The notes under the pieces were generated by a model. It was not told where the DNA came from. It was given only the letters and a program-made list of their open reading frames with translations, and did no database searches. The position numbers and the translations under genes are program-made. Below, in pieces: positions 52,939 to 60,227 of a DNA stretch of 64,000 nucleotides (its first letter is position 1; the number at the start of each line of letters is the position of its first letter). The stretch comes from Flavobacteriaceae bacterium. Lineage in GTDB: Bacteria > Bacteroidota > Bacteroidia > Flavobacteriales > Flavobacteriaceae. The stretch covers positions 62,001 through 126,000 of the forward strand of contig SIHP01000013.1 in assembly GCA_004762155.1 (NCBI GenBank), written 5' to 3'.

Positions 52939-53166
52939 CGTTATTGCAAACAAAACGCAGTGAAATAATCGGTGTATTAAATAATGAAACTCTGTTTTTA
53001 TCATCGAATTAATAAATCTTCGTCATTGCGAACGAAACGCAGTGAAGTGAAGCAATTTGTTTATTTAATAACGAAACTCTTTTTTTATCCTCAACTTAAT
53101 AAATATTCGTCATTGCGAACGAAACGCAGTGAAGTGAAGCAATCTGTTTATTTAATAACGAAATTA
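52939..53166 (+). repeat. Tandem repeat of about 87 bp, family B, three copies
   Basis: Units start at 52939 (degenerate), 53021 and 53108. Each contains CGTCATTGCGAACGAAACGC, AGTGAAGTGAAGCAATCTG or close variants, then TTTATTTAATAACGAAACTC and an AT spacer. Copies two and three differ at few positions. The matching arm in opposite orientation (CAGATTGCTTCGTGCC then TCGCAATGAC) is at 53337-53362, so the block makes a long imperfect palindrome. The plus-strand frame of 95 codons here translates the repeat and is not a gene. Confidence 0.85.
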
Positions 53167-53172
53167 AATTAT

Positions 53173-53274
53173 GTTTTTGGGCGTTTCCTTGCAGGTCAGG
53201 CTTTCGCTACTCGCTTTTTTGTAAAAGAAATGTTTTACAAAAAGAGCTCAAACAAACCACTCAATCCTTAACGC
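53173..53274 (-). repeat. Dispersed hairpin repeat, family E, copy 2
   Basis: On the minus strand: GCGTTAAGGATTGAGTGG, a hairpin (TTTGTAAAACATTTCTTTTACAAA, quoted here as its 7-bp arms TTTGTAA and TTACAAA), GCGAAAGCCTGACC and ACGCCCAAAAA. It is homologous to the copy at 45203 except in the hairpin itself, which is replaced by an unrelated inverted repeat. Confidence 0.7.
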
Positions 53275-53336
53275 AAAATTTAGATAATATAAAACCTCAC
53301 TGGTTTATAAAATTGTAATCAAAACTAAATGATTTA

Positions 53337-53362
53337 CAGATTGCTTCGTGCCTCGCAATGAC
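53337..53362 (-). repeat. Closing arm of family B palindrome
   Basis: CAGATTGCTTCGTGCC and TCGCAATGAC are the reverse complement of the family B unit that lies upstream at 53021-53146, with two central differences. Transcripts crossing 53020-53362 could fold on themselves. Confidence 0.65.
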
Positions 53363-53369
53363 AAACAAA

Positions 53370-53730
53370 GTCATTTCGACCGCAGCGGAGAAATCACACC
53401 CAAATATTCACACTAAAAAACATCTGCTTACTCAGATGCGATGTCTCGGTTACTCTCGACATGACAAAAACAAAGCCTTTAAGAGCTTATGAAAATATCA
53501 TATCCTGTAAGTCAAAAACAAACAATAAAATACAACTTGTCATTTCGACCGCAGCGGAGAAATCACACCCAAATATTCATACCAAAAAACACATGCTTAC
53601 TCAGATGTGATGTCTCGATTACTCTCGACATGACAAACAAAGTCTTTTCAAACTTATGACAAAACCACATCTTGTAAGTTAACAACAAACAATAAAATAC
53701 AAATTGTCATTTCGACCGTAGCGGAGAAAA
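53370..53730 (+). repeat. Tandem repeat of about 168 bp, family C, two copies and a third partial
   Basis: GTCATTTCGACCGCAGCGGA begins at 53370 and 53539, and a variant (GTAGCGG) at 53706; spacings are 169 and 167 bp. Each full unit ends its palindromic half with GATGTCTCG...CTCTCGACATGAC and then a spacer TTATGA...AACAAACAATAAAATACAA. Within a unit, GTCATTTCGA pairs with TCGACATGAC, and GAGAAATCACA with TGTGATGTCTC, giving REP-like hairpins. Nothing else was seen from 53731 to 53973 except a non-coding AT-rich spacer. Confidence 0.85.
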
Positions 53731-53973
53731 CAACAGTTGCTATTACAAAATTTTGAAATGTTTATTAGTGGTTTCTTCTTTAAAGTAACTACCTTGATTA
53801 TTATCAAAATAGACTTCTTCAAAATCTTTTCGGTTAAATTTTAAATCAATTTCTAACAATTTTTCATACAGTATAATGAGATATTTACTACATCTTAAGG
53901 AAACTAATTTAATAAATACAAACTGAATGGAAAACCCTGTAAACTTTTTACAAGTGGGTTGTTGATTATTATG

Positions 53974-54597
53974 CTAAACATTTTCAAAAAACTTTACAGC
54001 ATATCTACAATATTCGATAATCAAATCTTTATCAGTATTAAATTCTTTTCTCTTTCCTAAATAGTTATGAGAAGTTGAAGTAATTTCTTTTCCATCTAGT
54101 AATTCCTTGTATGAAATACATTTTATATGCTTTTTAGTAACAAGAACAAAAAGAGCATTTTCAAAAGGATAATCACCATATTTATTAATATCTTTTAATT
54201 TTAATTCACCATTTGCTCGATATTTGACTTCTATAAAATGCGCTTGATTGTCTTTGAAAACAACAAAATCTGGCATTTGTCGAATGTTTTTAGAAACATC
54301 TCCTCTAACTCCTTTTAATAAATCCTTTATTCCAGGTATAGAATTTTCCATTCCATAACTGAATACTTGAAACCCAAGTGAACGAAAAAGCTCTTCAACA
54401 ATTGTTTCGGCAATTCTACCTTTTATAACACCAGAAATCCAAGGGTTTTCTTTAGATTCTGATTTTTTTATTTCCTTTTTTTTAGACTCTTTTTCAATAA
54501 CCAAAGTATCCTTAGAATTTCCATCTTTTTTGTAGCATGAAAAACAAAGCCCACCATTAAATTTTGTGTATTCTCCACAAGTTATACACTCTGCCAT
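53974..54597 (-). CDS. Zinc-ribbon plus PD-(D/E)XK nuclease-like protein
   Basis: The 207 residues start MAECITCGEYTKFNGGLCFSC, a four-Cys zinc ribbon. A Lys/Glu-rich linker follows, then a domain with the order GRIAETIVEELFRSLGFQV (helix with Glu), MPDFVVF (Asp near residue 110) and AHFIEVKYR (ExK near 123). This is the E...PD...ExK pattern of restriction-endonuclease or Holliday-resolvase-like folds, so a DNA nuclease is likely. I cannot name the family. It stands alone downstream of the toxin/immunity region and could be defence-related; that is position-based inference. ATG 54597 is the only sensible start. Confidence 0.7.
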   Translation of the reverse strand: MAECITCGEYTKFNGGLCFSCYKKDGNSKDTLVIEKESKKKEIKKSESKENPWISGVIKGRIAETIVEELFRSLGFQVFSYGMENSIPGIKDLLKGVRGDVSKNIRQMPDFVVFKDNQAHFIEVKYRANGELKLKDINKYGDYPFENALFVLVTKKHIKCISYKELLDGKEITSTSHNYLGKRKEFNTDKDLIIEYCRYAVKFFENV

Positions 54598-55010
54598 ATT
54601 TTTAATTATGTATTCGCTTTTTAAAATTCTTCATAGGTTTTTCTTATTAAATGTAACCTTTATTTTTAGTAAACCCAAAAGTATGCATTCGGCAAAGTAC
54701 ATTCTTACGGATTTCCGTATGAGGAAGTAATTATTTTAAAAAATATATAAACCGCAAAAAAGCAAGTGATAAAAACTATTGTAAATTGAATTACAATAAG
54801 AAGTATAAATACTTTTTAAATAAACATAGAAAACAGCTTTTAAAAGTATTTTAAGTTCGTGTTTAAACTCCAACCAAAGCATTACAAAGACCTATTTTAA
54901 AAAGCCTTTAAACGCCACTTAAATAAACTCGTTAAAATTAGTTCTACTTATAGTATTGCTTATTAGTATCAGAAAAACTAATTTTTAGTTATGGCGAGTT
55001 TTTAATAAAA
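54598..55010. other. Intergenic stretch, mostly without recognisable content
   Basis: A 413-bp AT-rich spacer between the nuclease-like gene start and the orphan immunity gene's terminator. It holds one GC-richer perfect palindrome (54706-54719). No frame, RNA gene or mobile-element end was seen in the remainder. Confidence 0.4.
54706..54719. promoter_or_regulatory. Short perfect palindrome, possible regulator site
   Basis: TACGGA-TT-TCCGTA is a perfect 6-2-6 palindrome in an otherwise AT-rich spacer, about 110 bp before the start of the nuclease-like gene at 54597 on the minus strand. The symmetry is typical of sites for dimeric regulators. The protein that would bind it is unknown. Confidence 0.35.
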
Positions 55011-55043
55011 AAACAGTCTGCAAATTTAGTATGCAGACTGTTT
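55011..55043 (-). terminator. Terminator after the orphan immunity-like gene
   Basis: AAACAGTCTGCA (55011-55022) and TGCAGACTGTTT (55032-55043) form a perfect 12-bp stem. On the minus strand it is followed by a T tract. The stem and the preceding GGTTAAGAA resemble those after the SUKH gene at 56056. Confidence 0.8.
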
Positions 55044-55090
55044 TAATTTAATTAGATTTTTGGTGAATAATGTTCTTAACCTCTTTTAAG

Positions 55091-55507
55091 CTATAACAAT
55101 AACCATTCTGGTAAATTAACTTTTTCTTCTATTTGTTTTATTGAATAGAAATCTTTTAAGGATTCATCTCCAACTAACATTTCTGGATATAGTTTTAAAA
55201 ATTGAGTTAAAAACTTATTTAAATAGGGTAAAGCTTCTGAATCATGATTTATAATTATGGAAATATAATAATCATTACCATCTATTATTAATTTATCTTC
55301 TTTAAACTCTGACTCCTTTATAGCCCAAAATGTAATGAAATAAGCAGTTTCTTCGTCTATATCTATATAAAAATTTAAATCATCTAGTTTACTATATAAA
55401 TCTTCTGTTCTAACGTCAAATTTTAACTCATTAGCTATTTTTTTTGCTGTATCAACTAATTTTTCTTTATCAATGTATTCTTTCGATATTACTGTAATTC
55501 CTGTCAT
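55091..55507 (-). CDS. Orphan immunity-like protein, unknown family
   Basis: 138 residues, acidic, cytoplasmic, with no signal or membrane segment (MTGITVISKEYIDKEKLVDT; aromatic beta strands such as TAYFITFWAIKESEF and NDYYISIIINHD; C-terminus NLPEWLLL). Size, acidity and position behind a toxin locus fit an immunity protein. The short frame just upstream (55561-55614) looks like the tail of a lost toxin. It is followed by a terminator related to the one after the SUKH gene. The family is not recognised. Confidence 0.6.
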   Translation of the reverse strand: MTGITVISKEYIDKEKLVDTAKKIANELKFDVRTEDLYSKLDDLNFYIDIDEETAYFITFWAIKESEFKEDKLIIDGNDYYISIIINHDSEALPYLNKFLTQFLKLYPEMLVGDESLKDFYSIKQIEEKVNLPEWLLL

Positions 55508-55560
55508 TTTAATAAACTTAATTGTACATATTATTTCTACAAAAAAAGGGAAATTTCAAT

Positions 55561-55614
55561 TTAGCCATTTCCACCTTGTGGAGAAATCGCTAGTAGTTTT
55601 TCTAAATTGGACTG
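55561..55614 (-). pseudogene. Possible 3' remnant of a toxin gene
   Basis: The minus-strand frame QSNLEKLLAISPQGGNG then stop occupies 17 codons between stops, directly upstream of the orphan immunity gene. It has protein-like composition and the Gly-rich end of a toxin domain. It is too short to identify and could be chance. Confidence 0.3.
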
Positions 55615-55620
55615 TTAAAA

Positions 55621-55836
55621 TCATTCACTAATAAACAACATCTCCTTTTTTATACTCAGATGTTCTAATTCTATCATAGCCTTTTCTTCATCTATTGGCG
55701 TATCTGAAGGGAAATATATCCAGTCTCCTTCATCATCTATTAATAAAACATCTTCTAGCTCTTTTAATAATTCAAAAATTAATGGAAGCATTATTCCATC
55801 GTTGTTATTGGTAAAATCGTAATCAATTGAAACCAA
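55621..55836 (-). pseudogene. 5'-damaged immunity-like gene
   Basis: The open frame reads KVKETKDINIVGYGTLVSID... to LFISE, but no ATG or GTG precedes it. The first usable start is TTG at 55836, in the middle of a well-formed beta strand (GYGTLVSIDYDF). The product is acidic (ELEDVLLIDDEGDWIYFPSD) and immunity-like. It overlaps the end of another fragment in a different frame (55823-56047). I take it as a remnant whose start codon was lost, though TTG initiation cannot be excluded. Confidence 0.5.
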
Positions 55837-56047
55837 AGTTCCGTAACCAACTATATTTATATCTTTTGTTTCTTTTACTTTTTACCAAAAGCCTCAAATA
55901 CTCCTCAACCAAAATCCCTTCTTTTTTAGCAGCTTTGGTATATACTTCCATTCTTTTAGAAACCTCTAATTCACTTAAATTAGTGTCTAAAATATTGCCA
56001 TCAGCATCTGCTAAATCAAATTTACCTTTTTTGGTAGATGATGCTAT
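55823..56047 (-). pseudogene. 5'-truncated gene fragment in the toxin/immunity array
   Basis: The minus-strand frame of 74 codons begins right after a stop with ASSTKKGKFDLADADGNILD, continues NLSELEVSKRMEVYTKAAKK and EGILVEEYLRLLVKSK, and has no start codon at its beginning. The coding quality is high, so it is the C-terminal end of a protein whose 5' part is gone, probably a displaced toxin domain. It directly follows the SUKH gene's terminator. Confidence 0.55.
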
Positions 56048-56055
56048 TTATAACT

Positions 56056-56088
56056 AAAAAACAGCCTACAAAAATATTTGTAGACTGT
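56056..56088 (-). terminator. Terminator after the SUKH gene
   Basis: On the minus strand ACAGTCTACAAA and TTTGTAGGCTGT pair over 12 bp with one G-T wobble, followed by TTTTTT. It has the same stem type and T tract as the terminator at 55011, and both are preceded by GGTTAAGAA. Confidence 0.8.
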
Positions 56089-56144
56089 CTTGGTCTAAGA
56101 AAATTTAGATAAATGGTGTTTTTCTTAACCATATTTTTTAAAAT

Positions 56145-56552
56145 TTAGACTTCTCCTTCATGAAATTCCTCTATAAATTCATCAAAAGATTTAGACAAAA
56201 GCTCTGGTTCCCAATCAGAAAAGGCTACATATATATAGCCATAATCCTTACTGCTTAAACTCATATAAATAGTTCCACTTGTGCTTGTTGCGAAAGGAAC
56301 CTCACCTGTCTTTAAAACATGATCCAATGATTTTAATGATTTTTCTATTGTTTGATTGCCATTTTTTAGTGACAAAAATGAATCAATAGGTAAATTAAAG
56401 TCTCCATAATAAATATCTGAGGAAGGATAACCACCGTTAAATTTTAATAAATGAGATTTATAAGACTCCGGTAATTTTACATTATAGTTTACCTCAAAAC
56501 TCAATAAATCATTAATTGTAATTGCTTCTTTTGTGTTTTCAAACTGTATCAT
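56145..56552 (-). CDS. SMI1/KNR4 (SUKH-1) family immunity protein
   Basis: The 135-residue cytoplasmic protein has the SUKH core LLSFEVNYNVKLPESYKSHLLKFNGGYPS (residues 16-44). The matching C-terminal strand region is also present (GTIYMSLSSKDYGYIYVAFSDWEPELLSKSFDEFIEEF). SUKH proteins neutralise many polymorphic nuclease toxins. Its ATG (56550-56552) overlaps the nuclease stop, which is the normal toxin-immunity order. It very probably protects against the WHH-type nuclease encoded upstream. Confidence 0.9.
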   Translation of the reverse strand: MIQFENTKEAITINDLLSFEVNYNVKLPESYKSHLLKFNGGYPSSDIYYGDFNLPIDSFLSLKNGNQTIEKSLKSLDHVLKTGEVPFATSTSGTIYMSLSSKDYGYIYVAFSDWEPELLSKSFDEFIEEFHEGEV

Positions 56553-57454
56553 TATAAATATTTTTCTGTTATTCCTAATAAATCTTGGAACTGCCCTGCT
56601 GAACCAAAATGGGTAATTGTTGCATCATGAACTTCTCTTAAAACCAACTGCATAGTACCTTCCAAATTTTCATCAATATTATCTAAATGGTGCCAAGTAT
56701 ATTTTTCCTTAATACTTTTTTGAGTTTTAAAATCAAAAATTTTCATTTTCTCAAATGCCTGTACAAAATCTTTATCTCTACTTCCAGTAACTTTTATCTT
56801 AACTCTACCAAAAGCTATGTCATTATTGTATAAATAATGAGCTAATCCATCAAAATCAGGTGAAGTTCCTTTTCCTTTCCTACTAATCGGAATATCATCA
56901 TAACCCTTTTCTACAGCATTTTTTGGATTATATTTATTAGGTTTTGAATCTATTCTTTTATACATTTCTGAAATTAACTTCTTTCTTTCTGCTCCAGATT
57001 TATTGATAAATGTAAGATATTTTTCAATATTCTTCTCAATACCTCTAAAAACAACAGTACCTTGATCATTAAGAAAATCTATTGTTGTTTTATTTCGTTT
57101 AACCGATAATTTAAACTTAGTAAGTAAACTATTAATTTTACTAGGGAAATTTTGAACTTTAATATTCATAAAATCCTCTAGCGTTTTACCAGATTTCTTC
57201 CACTCATTATATAAATTTTTTGTAAATGTTTTTAATGATATTTTTTTCGTTTCATTGAATATAATAACACTATTCCAAGTGATAACCCTATTACCTTGTG
57301 AATTAATTCCACCTCCTAGACATCCCAACACTATGCTTGTATTTCTTTGCTTTTTTATTTTAAAAAAAGGATGTTTTTTAATTCGGTTTAGTTCTCTTTT
57401 TTTCTGTTTAGTCTTTTCCCATATTATGAGAAATTTTTTAAATTTATTTTTCAT
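56552..57454 (-). CDS. WHH/HNH-type nuclease toxin domain protein
   Basis: 300 residues from ATG 57454; the frame is open to TTG 57478. The C-terminal part contains YTWHHLDN, then GTMQLVLREVHDATITHFGSAGQF (about 250-295). This is the WHH/LHH variant of HNH/ENDO VII nucleases found in polymorphic toxins, with His as metal and base ligands. The N-terminal part is Lys-rich (KKFLIIWEKTKQKKRELNRIKKH). The gene starts 5 bp after the stop of the 641-residue protein, in the -1 frame. One extra T in the T6 run 57477-57482 would join them, so it may be the toxin end of a split or programmed-shift protein. The cognate immunity gene follows. Confidence 0.85.
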   Translation of the reverse strand: MKNKFKKFLIIWEKTKQKKRELNRIKKHPFFKIKKQRNTSIVLGCLGGGINSQGNRVITWNSVIIFNETKKISLKTFTKNLYNEWKKSGKTLEDFMNIKVQNFPSKINSLLTKFKLSVKRNKTTIDFLNDQGTVVFRGIEKNIEKYLTFINKSGAERKKLISEMYKRIDSKPNKYNPKNAVEKGYDDIPISRKGKGTSPDFDGLAHYLYNNDIAFGRVKIKVTGSRDKDFVQAFEKMKIFDFKTQKSIKEKYTWHHLDNIDENLEGTMQLVLREVHDATITHFGSAGQFQDLLGITEKYL

Positions 57455-57459
57455 AGCTT

Positions 57460-59385
57460 CTACTTTAGCGTTGGACAAAAAATTACTAAACCGTCTTTAA
57501 AACTTGTTGGTGTTAGCTTAAATTTACTAAGCCAAAATTTCTCAGAAAAATTAAATAACTCATTGTATTTTTCGGTTGCCAACTGCTTAGTCGTTTTTAA
57601 CAATTGTTGTATCCAAACCACAAACTCATCCATTAATTTTTGAACATCTAAAGCTTTTAGTTTTTTAAACAAAACAGATAAAGCATTAATAAAATCCGCA
57701 GGTTTTTTTACTACTATTTTAGCAGCGTTTTTAGTTTTTGTTAATACTGTTGCTAAAGATTCTATGGTTAATTTAAACGCTTGTGCAATTGTTTTTGCAC
57801 CACCTGTTGCCAAAATTGTTAGTACTTCTTCTATAATAAAACCTACAGCATAACCAATTACGTATCCAATACGATCTACTTTTGTGGCTGTATAATTTAC
57901 GCCGTCTGCTATTTTAGACAATACCTCATTTGGATTTGCCATTGTTGTTAACAAGGTTTCTCCTATTTTTAAAAAACCTGTAAACAATGCTTTTATATTT
58001 TTTATAGAAAAGAGTTTTAAAAATGTTTCAGTAACATTTTCTAATACTTCTCTTCCAACATTTGCAGCTTGACTTATTTTTGCGTCGTCTACTTTTACTA
58101 AGTAAGAAGGTATGTTGATAACATGTCCAATAATGGTAATTATACCACCAATTGCTTCTACAATACTATTATAAACGCCTAGAAATAGTGCGTTTAAAAA
58201 TATAAACAGACTTTTAGAATTAATTAATTTTATAAAGCTTTTGTACATTTCTTCCAAAGCATCTAATGTTTTAAAAACAAACGATAATTTGTCTTTAATA
58301 AAAGCTCTAAAATCGCTGTTTGGTACTTTTTGAATAGTATTGGTTACTGTCTCTTTTAATTCTGTTAATTTACTGGCTAATGTTTCGCCTTCATTTGATT
58401 TTTCATCTTTGTCTAAAAAAGATTTAAAACCTGGGAAAATAGGAGCAAACTCACTATTGATATTTCCCTCTTTATCGTAATATTGCCAACGTTTTTTATC
58501 AATTTTAAGTCCTGCTGATAGTTCTCTTCCAATAATAATTAGTGGATCACCAAATAATCCTTTTAAAACAGCACCTGTTATTTCTAATACAAACTCACCC
58601 ATTTCATAAAAAATAGTATTAATTGTAAATTCATCTTCTTTGTTTTTATTTTTAAAATGATTCTCAAATACTTTTTTTATGTGTTTTTCTTCAATATGTA
58701 CACCAACTAATTGAGCTAATGTAGCTATTGATGAAAATGGTAATATTTTGTCTTTTGCTATTCCGCTACCAGATTTTACTTTAATTACAGATACTGGATT
58801 AAACAAACTATCTTTTTCTAAAAAGAAAATAATCTCATTGGCTTCAATAGTAGTAATGCTGCTATAAGCATTTTCTAAAACGGCTCCATCTTCATTAAAA
58901 AAGAAAACCAAAGAAATAGAATCGTCTTCTAAAATTTTTCTCAACTTTATATCTGCTAAGCCAAAAATTTTAGGAACTAAAGATCCTTTTTTGGAAGTAC
59001 TATTAACAATAGCAACCTCATCTAAATATTCTGTTGGTGAAAATTCTGTTTTAACATAATACTCATCTTCATATTTATATACCGCTACCAAACCAGTACC
59101 TATTCCTACTACAGTATTTCCTTCTGTTACGGTTATATAGTTATTTGGAATTAAGTAATCCTCAACTACATCTGCATTCAATCGTTTTGGTTCTAAAATA
59201 TGCTGATAATTAGTTCCGTTTACCAAAGCAACTTGTTTGTAACTAAATATACTAGGCTCGTAATCTGTTAATGTATGTTCTTCTTCTTCTCCTTGAACGT
59301 GAAGTTTATTGTTAAAAACAACACAATTGGGTTTGGGTTGGTATTTTACTTTAAAATACTTTAACCCATATTCATAAGCATTCAT
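57460..59385 (-). CDS. Polymorphic-toxin-like N-terminal protein
   Basis: 641 residues. The first 250 form a beta-rich domain (KYFKVKYQPKPNCVVFNNKL, EEEEHTLTDYEPSIFSYKQ) with no signal peptide. A helical region follows, with hydrophobic stretches near 390-430 (LNALFLGVYNSIVEAIGGIITIIGHV). A Gly-rich pre-toxin-like segment lies near 525-550 (DRIGYVIGYAVGFIIEEVLTILATGGAKTIAQ). Such segments precede C-terminal nuclease domains in polymorphic toxins delivered by T6SS-like or contractile systems, and the nuclease gene follows immediately. The stop at 57460 falls right after the T6 run, so truncation by frameshift is likely. The delivery route is not shown in the window. Confidence 0.7.
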   Translation of the reverse strand: MNAYEYGLKYFKVKYQPKPNCVVFNNKLHVQGEEEEHTLTDYEPSIFSYKQVALVNGTNYQHILEPKRLNADVVEDYLIPNNYITVTEGNTVVGIGTGLVAVYKYEDEYYVKTEFSPTEYLDEVAIVNSTSKKGSLVPKIFGLADIKLRKILEDDSISLVFFFNEDGAVLENAYSSITTIEANEIIFFLEKDSLFNPVSVIKVKSGSGIAKDKILPFSSIATLAQLVGVHIEEKHIKKVFENHFKNKNKEDEFTINTIFYEMGEFVLEITGAVLKGLFGDPLIIIGRELSAGLKIDKKRWQYYDKEGNINSEFAPIFPGFKSFLDKDEKSNEGETLASKLTELKETVTNTIQKVPNSDFRAFIKDKLSFVFKTLDALEEMYKSFIKLINSKSLFIFLNALFLGVYNSIVEAIGGIITIIGHVINIPSYLVKVDDAKISQAANVGREVLENVTETFLKLFSIKNIKALFTGFLKIGETLLTTMANPNEVLSKIADGVNYTATKVDRIGYVIGYAVGFIIEEVLTILATGGAKTIAQAFKLTIESLATVLTKTKNAAKIVVKKPADFINALSVLFKKLKALDVQKLMDEFVVWIQQLLKTTKQLATEKYNELFNFSEKFWLSKFKLTPTSFKDGLVIFCPTLK

Positions 59386-59560
59386 AAATATCGTTTTAAG
59401 TTAAAAAAATAATAGGTCAAATAGTATTGCTATACTAAAATCTTGAAAGCTTAGGTGAAATTTTAAAAGAAGTACTATGGTAAAAATTTCAAAAACCTAA
59501 AAACACAACAATTGTTTGAATAAATAGCTTTTTTATTCTCTTTTGCTATGATTAATTATG

Positions 59561-59589
59561 CAAATATAACTAAATTAAACAATTTACAA
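59561..59589 (-). promoter_or_regulatory. Predicted promoter of the toxin operon
   Basis: On the minus strand TATATTTG (59561-59568) lies 18 bp after TTG (59587-59589). Both match the Bacteroidetes consensus. The leader before the toxin ATG would be about 165 nt. Nothing else was seen in the 346-bp gap apart from the start region of the TerB-like gene. Confidence 0.6.
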
Positions 59590-59731
59590 AACATATTTTT
59601 GCTTTTTGTAATATTAATTTGTAATTTGTTTAACTGTGTTTTTAATATTAATTGTGACTTTTTTATTAAAAACATTTCTAACAAATAGAAGTTTAAGTAC
59701 TTTTACACCAATTAAAAAAAAACAAAAAAAT

Positions 59732-60166
59732 ATGTCGATATCTGATTTATATTCAAGCGGAAAACATAAACAAGAAATAGGTCATTTTGCTAGTGTAGTT
59801 AAAATTGCACAAACCGATGCTATTATTACCGAAGAAGAACAAAAACTTTTAGATAAAGCTGCTAAGCGATTAAACATTAGCGAAGAAGAATACAAGAAGA
59901 TTTTAAAGAATCCTGAAAAGTTTCCAGTAAATCCTCCTGTAAGTTACGATGAGCGTATTGAAAGATTATACCGTTTAACTAAAATGGTTTTTGCTGATAA
60001 CGAAATTAATAAAGATGAAATGTTATTAATGCGTAAAATTGCAGTTGCTTTACACATACCAACAGACAATGTAGAAAAGGTTTGTGATGAAGCTATTCAT
60101 CTGGTAATGAACAACAATGATTTAGAGGGTTTTACTACTGCAATTAAGAAAGTAAATTCAATTTAG
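59732..60166 (+). CDS. TerB-like protein (tellurite resistance TerB fold)
   Basis: The 144-residue all-helical cytoplasmic protein has two acidic helical hairpins: FASVVKIAQTDAIITEEEQKLLDKAAKRLNISEEEYKKILKNP and LYRLTKMVFADNEINKDEMLLMRKIAVALHI. D/E-rich loops in both suggest metal binding, as in TerB. Tellurite resistance itself is not implied. The start ATG at 59732 is chosen over an earlier in-frame start because of family length; the extra 32 residues would be hydrophobic and unlike TerB. It is followed by an outer-membrane protein gene 61 bp later. Confidence 0.85.
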   Translation: MSISDLYSSGKHKQEIGHFASVVKIAQTDAIITEEEQKLLDKAAKRLNISEEEYKKILKNPEKFPVNPPVSYDERIERLYRLTKMVFADNEINKDEMLLMRKIAVALHIPTDNVEKVCDEAIHLVMNNNDLEGFTTAIKKVNSI

Positions 60167-60227
60167 TATATTTACAAGATACTAAAACTGTAATTTTTTA
60201 GTTTAAAACAAAAATAATCCCCTGAGT

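Noticed and set aside
52984-53271. Plus-strand frame of 95 codons with repeated SSLRTKRSEVKQ
   Set aside because: It is a translation of the family B tandem repeat and has no independent protein features.
53370-53730. Tandem repeats considered as a CRISPR array
   Set aside because: Units are about 168 bp, the spacers between them are themselves repeated, and no cas genes lie nearby.
55827-56057. Plus-strand frame of 76 codons
   Set aside because: It is antisense to the better minus-strand fragment of the toxin/immunity array.
59636-59731. Longer start for the TerB-like protein (32 extra residues)
   Set aside because: The extra residues are hydrophobic and unlike TerB, and a -7-like box (TACTTTTA near 59697) lies inside them.
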